64,000 bases of DNA from contig JAFBJZ010000670.1 in assembly GCA_016785225.1 (NCBI GenBank), positions 682,001 through 746,000 on the forward strand. Direction: 5' to 3'. Origin of the DNA: Psettodes erumei. Its lineage: Eukaryota; Chordata; Actinopteri; Pleuronectiformes; Psettodidae. Under the pieces are notes generated by a model. It was not told the origin of the DNA and did no database searches. It saw only the letters and a list, made by a program, of their open reading frames with translations. Position 1 is the stretch's first letter. Each line of letters starts with the position of its first letter. Position numbers and translations under genes: made by a program. Below, piece after piece: positions 12,791-27,742 of this stretch.

Positions 12791-13615
12791 AATTTTCAAA
12801 ATGAGGACAAATATGCAACCTGAACCAGAATCTCAGAACAATTCCAATCTCGTGATGCTGAATGAATTAGTTAGAGGAAAAAATGAAAAAGAAAAGAGTT
12901 GTTACCATATATTTCCACATGAAAAAGGCATTTAAAGAACAAACCTCATAAAGCATTTCAGAGTTTTCTCGTGAGAGCAAAGAGCATTGCTTTGTCACTG
13001 TAATAAATCTCTCGCTGACATTTGCACCAATTGCGATCTGGTGTAAACAAGCGAGCAGAGAAAGAAGCGAATGCGGCAATTTGGCCTGCCAACACTTGCA
13101 AGTTAGCGTGACAAGTCAAACAAGTTGATTGAGCTGTCAGTGAAGAAAACAGTCCTTTCTGTGACATTTAATAAATGCATTATCTGTGCCAAAACGGCAG
13201 GGAAAAGCTGTGCACTTTGTGGTGTCAACAGACGTTTATGAGAAAGGATGTGGCTCGATGAACTGTATTTTTTTTTAAATGTTGACTGTGTTCCAGCAGA
13301 TGAGTCATTCAGTGAACTCTCTTTCATTCCTTTACAGTAAAAGTCAGGATTTTGACCAAAACAAGAATGTCTCGCTCTCAATGTCCAGGCTGCCTTTCCA
13401 TTTAGATGTGACTGTCAGGGGCTTTCTTGTGATGCTTGGACAGCGCACAACCTCACATAGTCCTGATAAGGGCTCGAGTTCAGGGACAGGAGCCGCTGTT
13501 TGACAAACAAACACTGGTATCAGAGCTGGGACCACATGATAAACCTGCCTAATTAAGTCCAGTGGAAATAAACAGAAACAAAAGTTTACAGCCAGACAAA
13601 AAAAGAGGAACGCTC

Positions 13616-13668
13616 TCTATCTCTCTCTCTCTCTCCACCACACACACAAACACACACACACACACACA
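13616..13668. repeat. Compound (TC)n(CA)n microsatellite
   Basis: A TC run is followed by an interrupted CA run. It accounts for the low-complexity open frames on both strands here. Confidence 0.95.
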
Positions 13669-16600
13669 GGCATGTTCTTCCCCCAAAAAACAAAGGAATA
13701 AAAAGTCTAGGCTCAGTGACAACACTTCTAGGAGACTTGAAGAAAACTGGACATCAACTCGTTCTTGCACTAATGAGATCGCTCCAGATAACCTGTGTGT
13801 GTTCACTGTGTGATCCGCTGATGGGATTGTAAGAAAAAAAAAACATCCACAGAATTGAGGAAATGAGGTTCCAGAACAAAACAAACAATATAGAGGAGAG
13901 CGATGGACAGAGATGTGAGCGAGATAAGAGGAGAACAACACCGGATAGGATATAGAGTAGCGTAGTTGACTTACTTTCAGCACAGCTATGTTTAGTGGTA
14001 TTCCCAATACGTGTCTATTCACTCACAACAGACCCTGTGAGGGGTGTTTGCAACATCCTTACACGATGTTTAATACATATATATGTGCACCAGAGGAGAC
14101 CCCTCCTACAGTGCCCTTCTGTCATGTTTAATGTTTATGAGATAACTCCAAATAGACCCACTGAATTATGAAAGGTGCAGGGTGATCCCTCTACCTCGTC
14201 TCCTTCGTCATGCATCCGCTTGGCTCTTTTGTACGTCGAGTCCTTATGGACTCTTGCAGGCGATGTTTATGTGCAGTAATCCCCTGAGCTCCTCTACGCT
14301 GCTCTGTCACTCCGCCATCAGCCTGGAATCTGTCAAACACTTGGAGGGAAGGCGAGATTTGTCGTGCGCCGCGGTGAAGCCGCACGGCATCGTGGCCCCC
14401 CATACATAGATGCGCTGTCTCTCTTAAACCTTATTTAGGCAGGCGATTCAGCCAAGAAAAAGAAAAAAATGTACATCATTTACAATGAGGAAGCTTCAGG
14501 GCAAGAGGTCAGGCTTTATGCTCTTTGGTAGCAACACAGATTCAGAAAACTCAAAGTATTAATTTACTCTAACCTTGGCCTTTTCTGACATTTGTATACC
14601 TACAATAAGGGTTCAGGCGTTCATGGCTGAGTAAACGCCATCGCATCATGGTGAAGTACAGAATTCATACATTTCTTCTGCATTTCAATTTTTCATCTCA
14701 AACTAGTTGCTTCACTTGCTTCCATAAACACTCCACATCTCATCCTGTGCAGCAGAGAAGAGGAACATTATACTTGGGTGACACTGCAGATGATATCCTT
14801 CCCAGTACGTAAAAGTGAAATCGATGTTGCTTGAATCATTACTGTACAAGACAGGGTGAGGCTGGTTTTACATTTTCATTAGTATCACCAAATCCCCTGA
14901 AGAGACCAAACCTAACAACAAATTTATCCCATAAAGAAGTAGTGTCTGAATAGCAATGAGATGTTTATTTGGAAAGTTTGTGCTCTCTGTGTCAGCACCC
15001 CAGGCTATTTGCCATTTGTGAACAGTATCTAAACATTTAATAGATGGTTTGTAGCATGCTGTCATAGAGCTGTAAGCAGATGTAAGTGTTTACATGTGTA
15101 ACTCGTCCCGTGGACACTCATCAGTGGGGCCTGGTGTGCTAAAAGATGAATGATGAAAGAATGACAATAAACTACAGTAATAATATAAAATATACCTTAA
15201 TGTTCTGTTCATTATAATGACATTGGGTTTGGATTACAGTTAGAGCTCATGGAAACAATCTACACTCTGTCATGGTTTCAGTTAAAACACCATTAACAGG
15301 ATGAATCCATTGTTGGTTCTGGTCTTTTCGTGGGATTTGTAGCCTTATCTTTTAATTTCCAGGAAAAGGTTGTGAAGCATTGCTTTGCTCCCTGAGACTA
15401 TACTGTTGCTTTCTAACCTTCGGGCTACAACATTGATTCAAGGGAAGATGTAAATGTAGTGTGGTGTGCAGGTCCCTGAAACAACTGAGCCGACAGTAAT
15501 GTTAACCCATGTGGCAAGAAAGTGAATCATTGTAAGATCTGAAAAATTCATCACTTCTTATATTAATGCTGTACAAAATACCGAGCAACATTCTCGCTCA
15601 GCAGGCACTAATCTCCTGGGGAATAACATGGACACCAAGGTCCACCGGTTCAACGTTTCTTGTAAGTTTTAATGCAACATTTGTTGGTACATTATGTGGT
15701 CGCTGTGGGACGCGAAGTTAATCGAGGTAATTTGTCTGGATTTCACTCGGCTCCCACGCCCCCCCCTCCTTTTCTTTATCGCTCATATTCCTCATCTGTG
15801 TTATCTCACTCCATTACTCCCCTCTTAGCATCTGCATCGCTCTTAATCTAAATGAACTCAATTCCTTACTGCCACTTGCCAGGGAAGGCAAAACGACTTA
15901 TCTGCCGCTCCATCTTCTCAGTTACATACACATTATGCACCGCCACTCTCCTCCTGCTTACCTCTCGAACACATACGTGCATGACATACCCGCACAAACA
16001 CGCACACTTGAAGCACAATGATAGATGCTTGAAGCCTTGATTATGTAAACTTTGCCTCAAGTTCTCTGTAATGCTCCCAAAATAATTTCACTTTGCCAGA
16101 AGGGCATCATTTGTGTTTTTTGCTGCATAGCCAAGTTGTTGTTTTGTTGTTGGATCCAGCTACTTGTTAGCATCAAAGCAAAGCAAAAGGTGCCTCATCT
16201 TAAAGAGCAGGCGCCTATGTTAACACTTTTATTCTGCTATGCGCTGCAGAGAAATGGCAAAATAGGCCTCATTTATCATTTATTTATTCGTCCATGAATG
16301 GGCTGTGGGTTCACTTGTTGCAACTGACCCCACTTGTGAATGAATTAACCATACAAGCAGTCCGTTTCACGGGAACAGATGTTATCTCCGAGCACAAATC
16401 AGTGTGCTCAGCATGAGTTGCACTAAAAGGCAAAACAGAGAGAGCTGATCCATAAACATTGACTGTAAGTCGTCGAACGCTTCTGTGCCTGGTTTGTTTT
16501 CAATCTGTGAATTAGGGCAGGCGAGACCTACACGACGTTATCGCTTCCCATGTCTGCACACCGGAGATGTAGTTTACAGACTGTAAAGTAACATATCCTG

Positions 16601-17265
16601 ACGTGCACTGTGAAGCATCATCATCTTCAGGCATTCATGAGAAATTGCGATACGAGGCAAACACGGTATTAACAAGTCATGCAACAATGAGCAGGAAGAG
16701 CGGATCAGTAGATGTAATATAGGTCAATGAAGTCAAGAATAAATCAAGAGTCCACAGTCTATTTGCTTCATGTGGGAGTTTCTGTGCTACTACAGCATAA
16801 TACAGTCATTCCACTATGGAATATGTAGTTAGGACTGGGGATTCTTTTCAATACTGAATAATCTAACAATCATTTTGTCAATACATCCCTGCCTTTAAAA
16901 TGTCAGCAAACAGAAAAATGCAAAAAGTCCATCCTAGAATCAAGGGTGACGTCTCTAATGTCTTGTTTAATCCAACCAAGAGTCTAAACACAAAAATATT
17001 CAGTTTGCCAGCAGCGAACACACACAGCAGCAAAAAAGCAAGAGAAAAATCAATCAATCTGGGTGAAAATTGTTTCTTAATTTCAAATTATTGTAGCTGT
17101 GTCAAAGCTGAGTTTATAACATCATATCGTACTACAGTATGTCAGCCTGCAAAAAACATGCCTGAAATGTTTAGGTGGCTGTGTAATGCAGGTAATGTAA
17201 TCAGCAAACACAGAGTAATTAGGCAGTAAATCAGACGAGAACACACATATATGCATGCACACACA

Positions 17266-17345
17266 CATTTTCTTGCATTTCTGTCCTTATGAGGACCCAT
17301 CACTGATGACATTCACTCCCTGCTAAGCATCAGCTTTACAGTCTA
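17266..17345. repeat. Possible dispersed repeat fragment
   Basis: The phrase TTTCTGTCCTTATGAGGACC and its continuation resemble the start of a common fish interspersed repeat known to me by sequence only. It is short and diverged, with no visible element ends. Confidence 0.3.
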
Positions 17346-20300
17346 AGCCAAAAATCACTTCACTCAGATGAGAACAGAAGGATTCACGCACAGATGTCAC
17401 CACAGCCTCACTACAGTAGATGGATTTATCTAGTTCACAGATTCTCTAATGAAATATTACCCTAACAGACTGGTAAAAGGCCGACAAAGAGAAAAGGGAT
17501 TATATACGGGGGCGGGTGTCAATTTAAATGTTTGCCTTCCACTTGCTCCTGTGGTTGTGGATAAGAGCTGACAGCCGAAGCCTGAGAAACAGCTGCTGGA
17601 TGGATGTCACACAATGGCTGTCTTGAGCCGTTGAGAGACCCTCAGCAGCGCAGCACAGGCCCATGGAGCATGAATAATACTCCGCAGCAGCAGTGGGTTA
17701 CTGTGCGATGAATATTTGATGTGTTTAGTGTATGACGACTCCCCTCAGCCGAGGGAGGGGGGCATAGTTAATGGCTGCTCTTTAAAGGAGAGGAGGAGAT
17801 GAGGTTTGACAGGAGAGAGCTGCACAGCCGAGGTGACGGCATGAATCACAGAGTCAGTCAACTACAGACAGGTGTGGGGGGAGGGTCGTGAAAGCAAAAT
17901 AAATGCCTCGGTATTACTCAGTTCTGCAAGCCTTCACACGGCACACAATGAGATTGCTTCATTTATAGAATGGAGGAAAATAAATCTCTTGATGTGCCAC
18001 ACATTCTGCTAATATTCAGACAGCTTTTCCACTTCCTGCTCCTTACACACTGTGACAATACAGAGTGTATGGATGGCATCCACTGAGCATCTAAAAAAGG
18101 TTTATTGTGTGCACAAAGTGGCACTGATGGGTTGAACATGCATATTTCTTGTTATCTTGTATGAATTACTCTTGGGAAGCATGTGCTTTTCAAGCCTAAA
18201 ATAATATTTCAGTGTCTGCAAAGAGCGTTGATTAAATCACCACAACTGAATCTTAATCTTATGGGTGTTTTCCTCTGGTCTCGTGACAGCCCACAGCGGG
18301 GACTTCATGTGTGTGAGTGTGTGTTACATGTGGATGGAGATCAACGTCTCCCACTGTGTACACAGCATGTGGAGGCCCATGCCCCCCCCCACCAACGGGT
18401 CAAAGACACACTGACATCAGCAGTCTCTTCGGTGACGCAAGGGGACATGCTGTTTTTCAACTCCTACTAACAATCAGCGCCACTGAAAACTGCAGAGAAA
18501 GGCTTCATTCACTGTAAGGTACCACCGAAAAAAAAAAAGCAAAAACGCTCCTCTGGAAGATATTAGTTTGACACTGTCTGCAAGTCAAATCCTTTAATTT
18601 CTCTCCAGCCCTCATTCCAAACCATTTACCTGTTACTGCACTAACAACAAGCAGAGCTGCAGCTGTGCTCACTGCTGCAACCACTTGAGGATATTTGGGA
18701 GTGTTTTTTTCTGATAAACTCATCCAGTTCTACTGATGCCAGAGAAGAAGAAGACCGGATTAGAATATGTTAAAAGGTTTCTGAGGAAAAACAATTCAAA
18801 GGTAAAATTTCAATGTCGCAAAATAACATGTACGAAGGTTTGCATATTTTACTATCACATCAGGGCATTTTTTTAAAAAGTCACTTGAAGAGAGAGACTT
18901 TCATTAACAGCATCATGTGAGTGCTATTCTATAATTAATGTGTAGTGATGCACTTGTATGTCCAATATATTCTCATCTCATGTCTGAGTTCTGCGGTAGT
19001 ATTAGACAGTATTTTGAATACGAGTCTCAGTAAAGGCTTTGTACTACATCTCCCAGTGGTGGGAATAGTCTCCACTCTTGCGGATACAATGCTGTGGTAG
19101 CTCATCACGCATGAACTGCACTCACTCTACAGTTCAGGAAAGTATGTCTTTTATAAAATGCTACTCCTGTGACTGCGCGTAGCTCACGTCTACGTGTGAG
19201 CTCAGCGCCAGACAAAAAGCAAGCCAAGACACTCTCTGTGGTTTCATCATTTTTCAGGGAATTCGGGCACATGGTTCTGGTTGAGGTCTACGAGCCAAAC
19301 GATGATCTAAAGCAGTGTTGGATGCAAATACTTCGACAAATTCTCTGAAGTCACGATCCATTTCACGAGCAATGGTTAAGTGGAAGGGCTGTGTGGTTTC
19401 ACAGATTTTACTTTTGAGGTACTCAAGAATGACTGCTTTCAGTAAAATTTTAATTTCAGTGACACAAAGATCTGCTTTAACGTCAGATTGCAGAAATACC
19501 ATTTGCACCACAAACCCTCTGCACTTTCGCCATTGTTTACTGTTACTCTGGCACATAATCAGCAGCGCGTTTGGGTTTTCTCCCCATTCTCCTCCAAAAA
19601 AGGCGCAAAAATGCACACTGAAGGAGAGAGTGGCAAACATGATAGAAGCAACCTAAAATGAGTGGTGAACCAGAATTTACAGATCATTTATTTGTGGAAG
19701 CAGAAAGGTTGTCAAGTGGACAGCGTGCAACCCATAGGCCAAGGAGAAGGCAGGGCTGCAGGAGTTTCCAGTTGAGCAGTTGCCGCGATAAAACAACTGT
19801 TGTTTGTGCTCTCTACTGTGATAATAGGCTGTGTTGGGGAGCAAAAGGAGCTACACTTGACCCTCGACCCACACACGTTGTGAGGGAGGAGGGGGTATTT
19901 TTAGTGCCTCGCCAATGTGGATCTGAACAAACAGAAAATGGCTCAATACTGTTACCTCCTCCAGGGTTTACAAAGCAGTTGAGAGAAAAGCAAAACCTTG
20001 TTATGTTCTTTTATCCTTTCAAATCCCTTTGCCGCACCTCTGCCTATATTGATTCTCTTTGCAATAAATCTTTTTTTTTTTGGTTCAGTCTCCACCTTGC
20101 ATGGAAATGTTTCTGGGCACACTGAAGAGAAATTTATTACACAGGACTGTCAGGTCGACTCCCCCACTGAGGGAGATGTGAGCGGGGGACCTGAGCCGGC
20201 ACCTTTCGAATGATCACATCTGATCCACAACTCGAATAGTGGTGATCCCCGAAGAGCCACGTGCGCGTTCACTCAACGCTGGAGCGTGTAGGCTGGTCAT

Positions 20301-23300
20301 TAGAGAGTAATCACATAAGCCACATTGAGTCTGATTGTGTGATTCATCTTTGAGAGAGACAGCGCAAGTGATGAGTTTCCATTATCACAACCCACTGACT
20401 TCTCTCAGGCTCACACGACTTCTCTGAGACCTCAGTGATACAGAAAGTAATTCCAGTCATGACCTCCTGAGTATAAGACATATCTCGATCCAGTCATGAA
20501 CTCTGATTGAATTTAATGGGCATGCTGATTATTGTTCAAGCAAACTATTCACCAGAAATCCAAAGAAGCTAGATTAAGTATGAGCATATGGAAAGTAGTC
20601 TTGAATTATTATTAATCCACATCTGCTGAGCTCAAATATCAAAAGGACTGCTGGCTCGCCACCTTCGCTCCCATACCATGTTCATTTGACATAATCAAGA
20701 GTGCTGACAGTTTAACAAATGTGACTTCAAAATACTGTTTGGATTTTCATTTAGACTAAATCGATCACTTTGAGAAATCTGCAACAGAAAAAAAATACAC
20801 ATCACAATAGTTGCTGTTTTCATATGCGAGCCGAGCTGACTTGTTTGAGGTCACCACAAGAGAAAGCCAATGCCTGGCTTCATCCTGAGTAATGTCTTAT
20901 ATCTTCACTTCAGGTACCTGAAAGTTTCTCTCTCATCACCTCTGTATCCTTTGCAATCTTAAAAAATGGAGGCTTCCAATTCCTGAACCATTATTATGCT
21001 CATGCAATAATTTTATCTCCTGTAGAAGCACAATCCCTGCAACAGCTATTCTCTGATGAGTAAACAGGATGAGTCATTATCAGTGACACCAGCATTAACA
21101 GCGAGCAGGTATTGATTTAAAATAATGGGGGAAAAAATTATCTCTCTGCTTCCCCCTAACAGCATCATCTCAAACTTTCAGACATTCACCTTTGAGCTTC
21201 ATACACTCTGGGGCTACTCTAATCCTCAAATTATTACTTGTGGTATTTTTCTCAACTGACTAGAGCGAGGACAGGGAGGATATGATTTAAGTGTTTTGGG
21301 TGTCTGGCTGATACCCAAAGGGAGTGTGGTTTCGTCTTGGTGCTGTGAGGCTGAAATTGCAAAGCTCTTAGTGAACTAAAAACGATGCACAGGGTCTCTC
21401 CAAAGAAGCTGGCTCTGCTTTATTTACTGTATTGTAATAGGTTTCTTATGTTTGGTGGGTGTGGAAAGTGGAAGGATTGATGAAAGGTTTGAAAGGCAGA
21501 TTCTGACAAAAAATAAACTGACTAAAGCACAAACATATATAAATATACACAAACATTTCTTTGAAAAATACGTTTTTGCTCCTTTTGCTTGACAAAAGCT
21601 CAAGTGCTGATCCCAACTGACCCAAACACATCAGCCTGTCCACCTCGAAGAGGCTCGTTTGGCTTGTCAGGTTGATTAATCACACAGCTTTCCCCACTGC
21701 AGAGCGGGGAACATCAAAACATTGTCTTGGTTCGTTCGTAGGGGCAGGAAGGTACGATCCTGGCGAGCCGCCCAGACCGCAGCAAGCGAAAGAATGTGCC
21801 GGTCTTCATATCTGATTCTGGTTCTACAGAGCACACAATGCGGGGGGAAGGTAAAAAGATGCTAACCCGGAGAGCAGAGAGCCACTTCAGGACGCTGCTC
21901 AGATGGGCAGACAGTGAAATTGCTTCCAGCAAAAGCGTGCACAAGAAAACACAGGACAATCTGCTCTGTGCTGGCTCCTGTGTGAAAAAAACAACCACAC
22001 AATAGAAAAGGCAGCTACGAGAAATACGACAAAAGACATTCAAAATCAAGAAACAATAAAATGCTTTGCTTTAATTATGATTTATGAACATCCCTCAAAA
22101 CCTCGGCAATGGGAAAGTGTCAACTAAATATTTTCCACATGCTATTTTCCTTTACCAACGGCTATCTATCACCATAACAAGTGTATCTATTTATTGCTCT
22201 GAAAGGAGAAAAAAAAACAAATGAGTAAATGGATTTTCCTCCAGAGGCAAATAGCTTGTTGAGGTTAAAGAGGTCATTAGATGAACTGACAGTTGCTCTG
22301 CTACTGGCACACTATTGGGTGTAACTGGGAAGATTTAATAAACTCTCAACTTATTCGTTTAACCCAGCACGTGCCCGAAAGTTAGAAAAGCAAAATCACC
22401 CATCAAGCCGTGGCTCAAAGCTACATGGGAGTCGATGTCTATTTAATAAGCAGTAGATGTTTCCTGCCGCTAACAGGAAGGGATTGGTTCTGATCCTTCC
22501 CGTTCAATTGTGTATATAAACATTGTGTATTTGTGCATACACAGTGTGTTTTAATTTAATAATTTCTTTATCAGCTTTTTTGGTTACAAATTAAGACAAT
22601 TTTTAGACAGCTTCACTTGATTCATGCGAGTCTTGCCACCATACCCCTCCAAAATCCAAAACTGGCCTTTGGTATTTTCCTTGAAGCATGATTTCTTTGA
22701 TGCTGTGGTTATTCATAATACAAATGGAGCTGATGTGTATCACTGCCCTGCCTTTTTTTTTTCAAATTACTGTGACTGCCCGAGGAGGAACACTAGATTT
22801 GCTTAATTGCCTGTGTGTCAGGCACAGACCCTTGGCTGGTGCCAATTGGATTTTCCTGGAGGAGTGATGACTCTCTGCTCCTTGTTTTCACTTCAAAAAC
22901 TGCACACACTAAACTAACGCAGGACACAGATTGTTTACCTGTCAAGGTCATCATTTCCGAGGGGAGGAGGGGATTTTTTTTGTTGTTTTTTTATTATTGT
23001 TTTCTTGTTGTCTGACAATGTTTGTGTGTCTTCATGTACGCTGGAGTGTGTGTGTGTGTTTGTGGACTAGGTGTAATGAGTTGCATGGCACAGGGGGTCT
23101 AAGTGGAGCCCAGAGGCGATATCCAGATAGACCCTTATCGCCGCTCTGTCACAATTCAAAGTGACAGCTCTTTGTAGTGGAAACTATTCTTAGCCCCCCC
23201 CCACCCCCCCACCCCCAGGGATCCATCGTGGGGGTTCGCTTGAACCGGGGCCTGCGGAGCTGCACAGGAAACATTTACGGTCACCTGATGGGTGCTGACA

Positions 23301-24711
23301 CCTGCACGCCTCCTCATACCTGTCGCCCGCATCCCCACGGGCCATCGTCCAGCTGAGGATCACCTGATCATCTCTCCCTTTATAGTGATAGTCTCTCTCT
23401 CTTTTGTTTGTGGGCTCAGTCTGTGTCTCGCCGCACTTCAGGCTGTTTCTCTCTGCACAGTATGTCTTTTGTCTCTGCCTTCTATCTGTCTTTCTAAAGA
23501 AAGAAAAGGAAAAAAGGAGACCCCCCCCAAAAAAAAAAAAAAAATAAAGCAAGGTTATTGTGTGTCTTTCGTCTCTCGCTCGCACTCATCTTCTTAGATA
23601 AGTTGATGAGGTGGCTCATAACTCAGGAAACCACGAAAGGCGGACATATGTGAGGCTGTCATTCTTCTTCCTTTCTCTAGCATCGAGTGCTTCTTTTCTT
23701 CACCTCTCTTTAACCTCGATCATGCAGCATGTCAATTACGTATTGCACTACCCCATCATTGCCTGAGCAAGTTATATATTTTCAAGTGCTTGATAAAAAA
23801 GAAACAATTTCTCCCTCTTTTCGGTATCAAATACTTGACAGTCTCTCCTGAAAAAACACATTAAAAAGGTCAAAGCAATTGGTGTCAGATACGATACAAT
23901 GCCTCTTACAGCAGCCATCAGCCGTGAAGATGTACAGTACACTTGAGCCCAGAGAGGCAATTGATCTCCTGTCATGTGTCCTCCCTGTCTTTGATTTATT
24001 TTTAACTGGACGTCTCCGCCATATTTCTCCAGTGGCCACAGTCACCGCAGACAGAGAGCTGAATGTTTACAGGCGATATAACTCATCTCTTGGCAGCCTC
24101 AGTGTCCAAACACTAGACTTCAGTTACAAGTTATACAGATCAAAGACATACAGGACGAACAAATGTTTGTGAGCGAGGGAAGCCCGAAAGTGCTTTGCAG
24201 ACAGCGCTGTGATATACTGTGTGTTTGTTTGACCTAGATCATAAATGCTACCTGAGAATGTGGCTTTATCCTGTTTCCTCTGTTTTAGGACTATAGGAAA
24301 ATGATTAAGGAATGATTACAACAGCAATGTATTGTATTTATAAATAGGTATTGAGAGATTGTACTGTATTTTTGGTTTGTTTGTTTAGAATGAAGGTGGG
24401 GTAGTCCTTAATATTTCCTTTGCGATAGCTTCATAATACTGTCAGCTTTTAAAGTTGTTGTTTTTTTAAAAAAGTGAAACATAACTTTCTGCAATAATAA
24501 TAATACAGGCCCGTATTGAGTTGTGAATTGATTTTTCTTAAAACAGGTAGAAATATACCTGCTGGGTAAGACTGTCTCACTAAACTCCAAAACAAATAGC
24601 TTTCTTTTAAGTTGTTTTAAGGAGTGCCCATTTTCTTGATTCCAACGTGTATTGATTCTCTGTGTGTGCAACAGTCTGAAGGGCCTGTCTGTTTGGTTTC
24701 TGTTGGTTTTT

Positions 24712-24852
24712 TGTTGTGTTTTGTTTTGTTTTGTTTTTTGGCACACAATTTTCAAGGCACTGAGCCCAAAAGAGGTATAACGATGTGATTAGACCAGCTG
24801 AATGGCCATTAAGAAAAAAACAGCTTGACGAAACAAAACGAAACAAAACGAA
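24712..24852. repeat. TTTTG tract and AAAAC tract in inverted orientation
   Basis: A TTTTG-type run at about 24712-24738 is matched by an AAAAC-type run at about 24824-24852, roughly 85 bases apart. Together they form a low-complexity inverted repeat. Confidence 0.7.
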
Positions 24853-27535
24853 AAAGCAGTTGTGTTGGCCCAAAAGGCACGTCGGCCCACTGGGAAGGTG
24901 CCCAGTCTGCATGCCAGATGGCCAGTCCAGCACTGCTTCAAGGCTGAATCTAAGACTAAACAACTTATAAAGACAGATGAACTGGCCTGTCATCAGGTGT
25001 GACACGCATATAAGTCGGCTGCAACCATCTGTTATTACTCAACCCCTGTGACTTACTGCTGACGTCCTGACAAAGCACAATTCCACAACACGGCGTGAAC
25101 CCACTGTGAGCGGCGGTTTTCAGGGGCGACTGTTTCAAAAACCTTTTGGTGTGTCGCAACGGGCTGCGCCCGGCTTTCCTGACGCATATACCATTCAAAC
25201 CTCAAAGGCAAGCACCAGCTGAGGCCACACATTTCATGCCAATGCCGTTTGGATCGTGCGACAAAATCCTATTTACTGAGAGAGAGGAAGGAGAGAGGAG
25301 TAATCACAATATTAGTCCACACTGATAAAGTCCTTTTGACAAACCTCAGGGTGCTGGAGCTGCAGTCTACCAGTCTCAGGTGGCACACAGTACAGTTCTC
25401 GGGAGGGAGGTGGGGGTGGAAAGATCAGAGAGCACTCACTGCTTTCAGCTTTCGCCCCTTGAGGCTGATCACAGTCCAAGTCTTTTGGCCGCCGAGACTC
25501 TGTTAGACTGCACAATGTGCTGCATGCATATGGGGGTTAAATATATATGCAAACCTTTAACAAAGGCAGCCCCTAACCCCGTATTATCATTCAGCGCAAA
25601 CGGTCACATAGATAATGAAACTTGCGACCACGCCAAAGTTCATTCTGCCGATTGTGTCTGCAGAGGATGATTTGATGCATCACAAAACTGCACTAATGTG
25701 CGTTTTGTATGCATTGACGCACGTGTACCACCCGCTAATGTCTGCAAATTGCCACTAAAGACAACATATACACCAGGACATCACTCATTCATGTAGTGCA
25801 CCCGTACGCCAAGAGAGTGAATCTCTTACACCGCTGCAACAGATGTGTCCGTGTTGCTAATGAATGTGTTTGTTTAGTTATGTGCCAGAGGTGTTACCTA
25901 ACAGTAGGGACATTTATGAGCCACGCTCATAGTGCAGTGGAATACAAGATGCACAGGGGACTGGGGGCCCACATGTTGCTGCCCGAGTGGGTCTAATTAG
26001 GATCAGAATCACTCCTGGACAATTAACTCTCCTAACAATTAAATCCTTATATATTGAGCATTGAAGTGTAGATAGAAGCGCTAATGTGTTTACTCCGCCT
26101 GGTACATGATTAGACACATTTTTCTAACATAGGCTGCTGCACATGATGCCCATGGGTCATTTACAGCCGCCTCAAAAGTTTTCTCTGCTTTTGTTTCATA
26201 ATTCTGTCAAAGAAATACAATTATTTTCACAAAGAGGACAGAATAACTCGATTATTCAAAATCAGCGTGTCCTAGGATGAGCTCTCTGCTGTTTGGTCAA
26301 ACATGCAAATTGTGACTGAGCTGACATGGAAGCACCTGACAGCAGAATGTAATGCAACAACAGCACAATTTACCAAATCACATTTTTTTAAAAGTGCATT
26401 TTACATTTCACAAATGTAATATGTGCCCATTATAGTGTATTACTTAGCATATGTAGTGTGGTCCTGTTTCAGCGTGTTTCTTTTTGCTTCTAATTAACCA
26501 ACAGCTACAGTAAGTGACAGGGCGAGATGCATGCGTGTAACTACACATGTATAAAAATACACAGCAATCAACATTTTGTGACGTCTGTGAGGATTCCCAG
26601 TCACCCAGCTCACGATTACCCAACAACAGTCGAGTCAGAGGGCACATGGACTTCACTTGAAGACGTTTTCACCTCTATATTTTGTGGTATATCAAGCTGT
26701 CGTACTGTAATTGTGCACTTGCACTTTACTTGAAACACACGCGTGGGTTCGACAAGACAGCAGCAGCAGTAGCAACAGCAGCAGAGCGAGTGCAGATTCC
26801 AGATAGAGCGTGGTTTTGATAACACGGCATTTGAAAAGGAGCGATAAGTGGCACCAACTGCAGCAGCTGGGGAAAAACATTTCCAGAAAACTCTCAAACT
26901 GTGTCTTAACACCACGCGAAAAAATCACAAGTACAGGGTGACCGATGTGTGGCTCTCAGGAATAAGTTGGTTACCTCCTTTAAATCGCATTCGGAATAAA
27001 AACAAATGCATGCTCTCCCTGTCAGGTCACGTTTTCACTCACGCTGATGCAAAGATCTTTTAAAAATTGTTGCTACTTCCGTCCACATTTTTTTGCACGT
27101 GAGTGATGACATTCAGTTCAGTGTGGAAATTTCATTAGACAGGATGCAATTAATAAAAAGCAAATTACCGTTGACAGCACGGGATTTCGCTGATTTCCCC
27201 AATCTGTACTTCAGTGCTGCTCATCTTCTGTGCAGCATCTGGCGCAAACAAATATTTCCTCTCAGCTCAAGTGGCTCAGCTGTAATCCAACTTTCAAAAT
27301 AAAGTCCCCTGTCCTGTCAAATACGTTAACTGTCTGATTTTTTTTGTTGTTGTTTGTTTTTTTTAAGCAAATGCTTTAAAATGGAAATAAAATGGGAAAA
27401 AAATAGTAAAGTACACGGATTATCTGTGTGAGCGAGGTTGGCACCAGTGGCTGAGTGAGCGTGAGCCGCGCCGCAGCTCACTTGCGCTCCTTGTACCCGC
27501 GTGACGTAAGGGAGGTGGGGGGGTCTAAACATGGG

Positions 27536-27538
<3 letters not shown>

Positions 27539-27585
<47 letters not shown>
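27539..27585. repeat. (TG)n(CG)n microsatellite
   Basis: A long perfect TG run passes into a short CG run, which is alternating purine-pyrimidine sequence with Z-DNA potential. Confidence 0.95.
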
Positions 27586-27586
<1 letters not shown>

Positions 27587-27742
27587 TGTGCCATCACATG
27601 TTTAAATTCATAAACTGACTGTCATGGATTTTCGGAAGTCGCAACTGATGTGACTTCTGGTTTTGTTATTTATAATAACATTTACTATACATCTGTATCA
27701 TGAGCATGGAGGGACCTTAATAAATGTCACGTGTAACACTCA

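Larger units (their letters stand above)
12791..27742. other. Gene desert, left and central part
   Basis: No exon with a recognisable protein family was found on either strand. The content is simple repeats (TC/CA compound 13616-13668, poly-C 23193-23217, C8A15 near 23521-23544, TTTTG/AAAAC arms 24712-24852, TG 27539-27582), a short repeat-like piece at 17266-17345, and long unique stretches. Unique stretches such as 16250-16720 and 22240-22500 could hold regulatory elements, but nothing in the single sequence proves it. Confidence 0.55.

Noticed and set aside
19254..20213. Cluster of overlapping frames (up to 155 codons) on both strands
   Set aside because: Different frames overlap without a domain, and composition is ordinary desert sequence.
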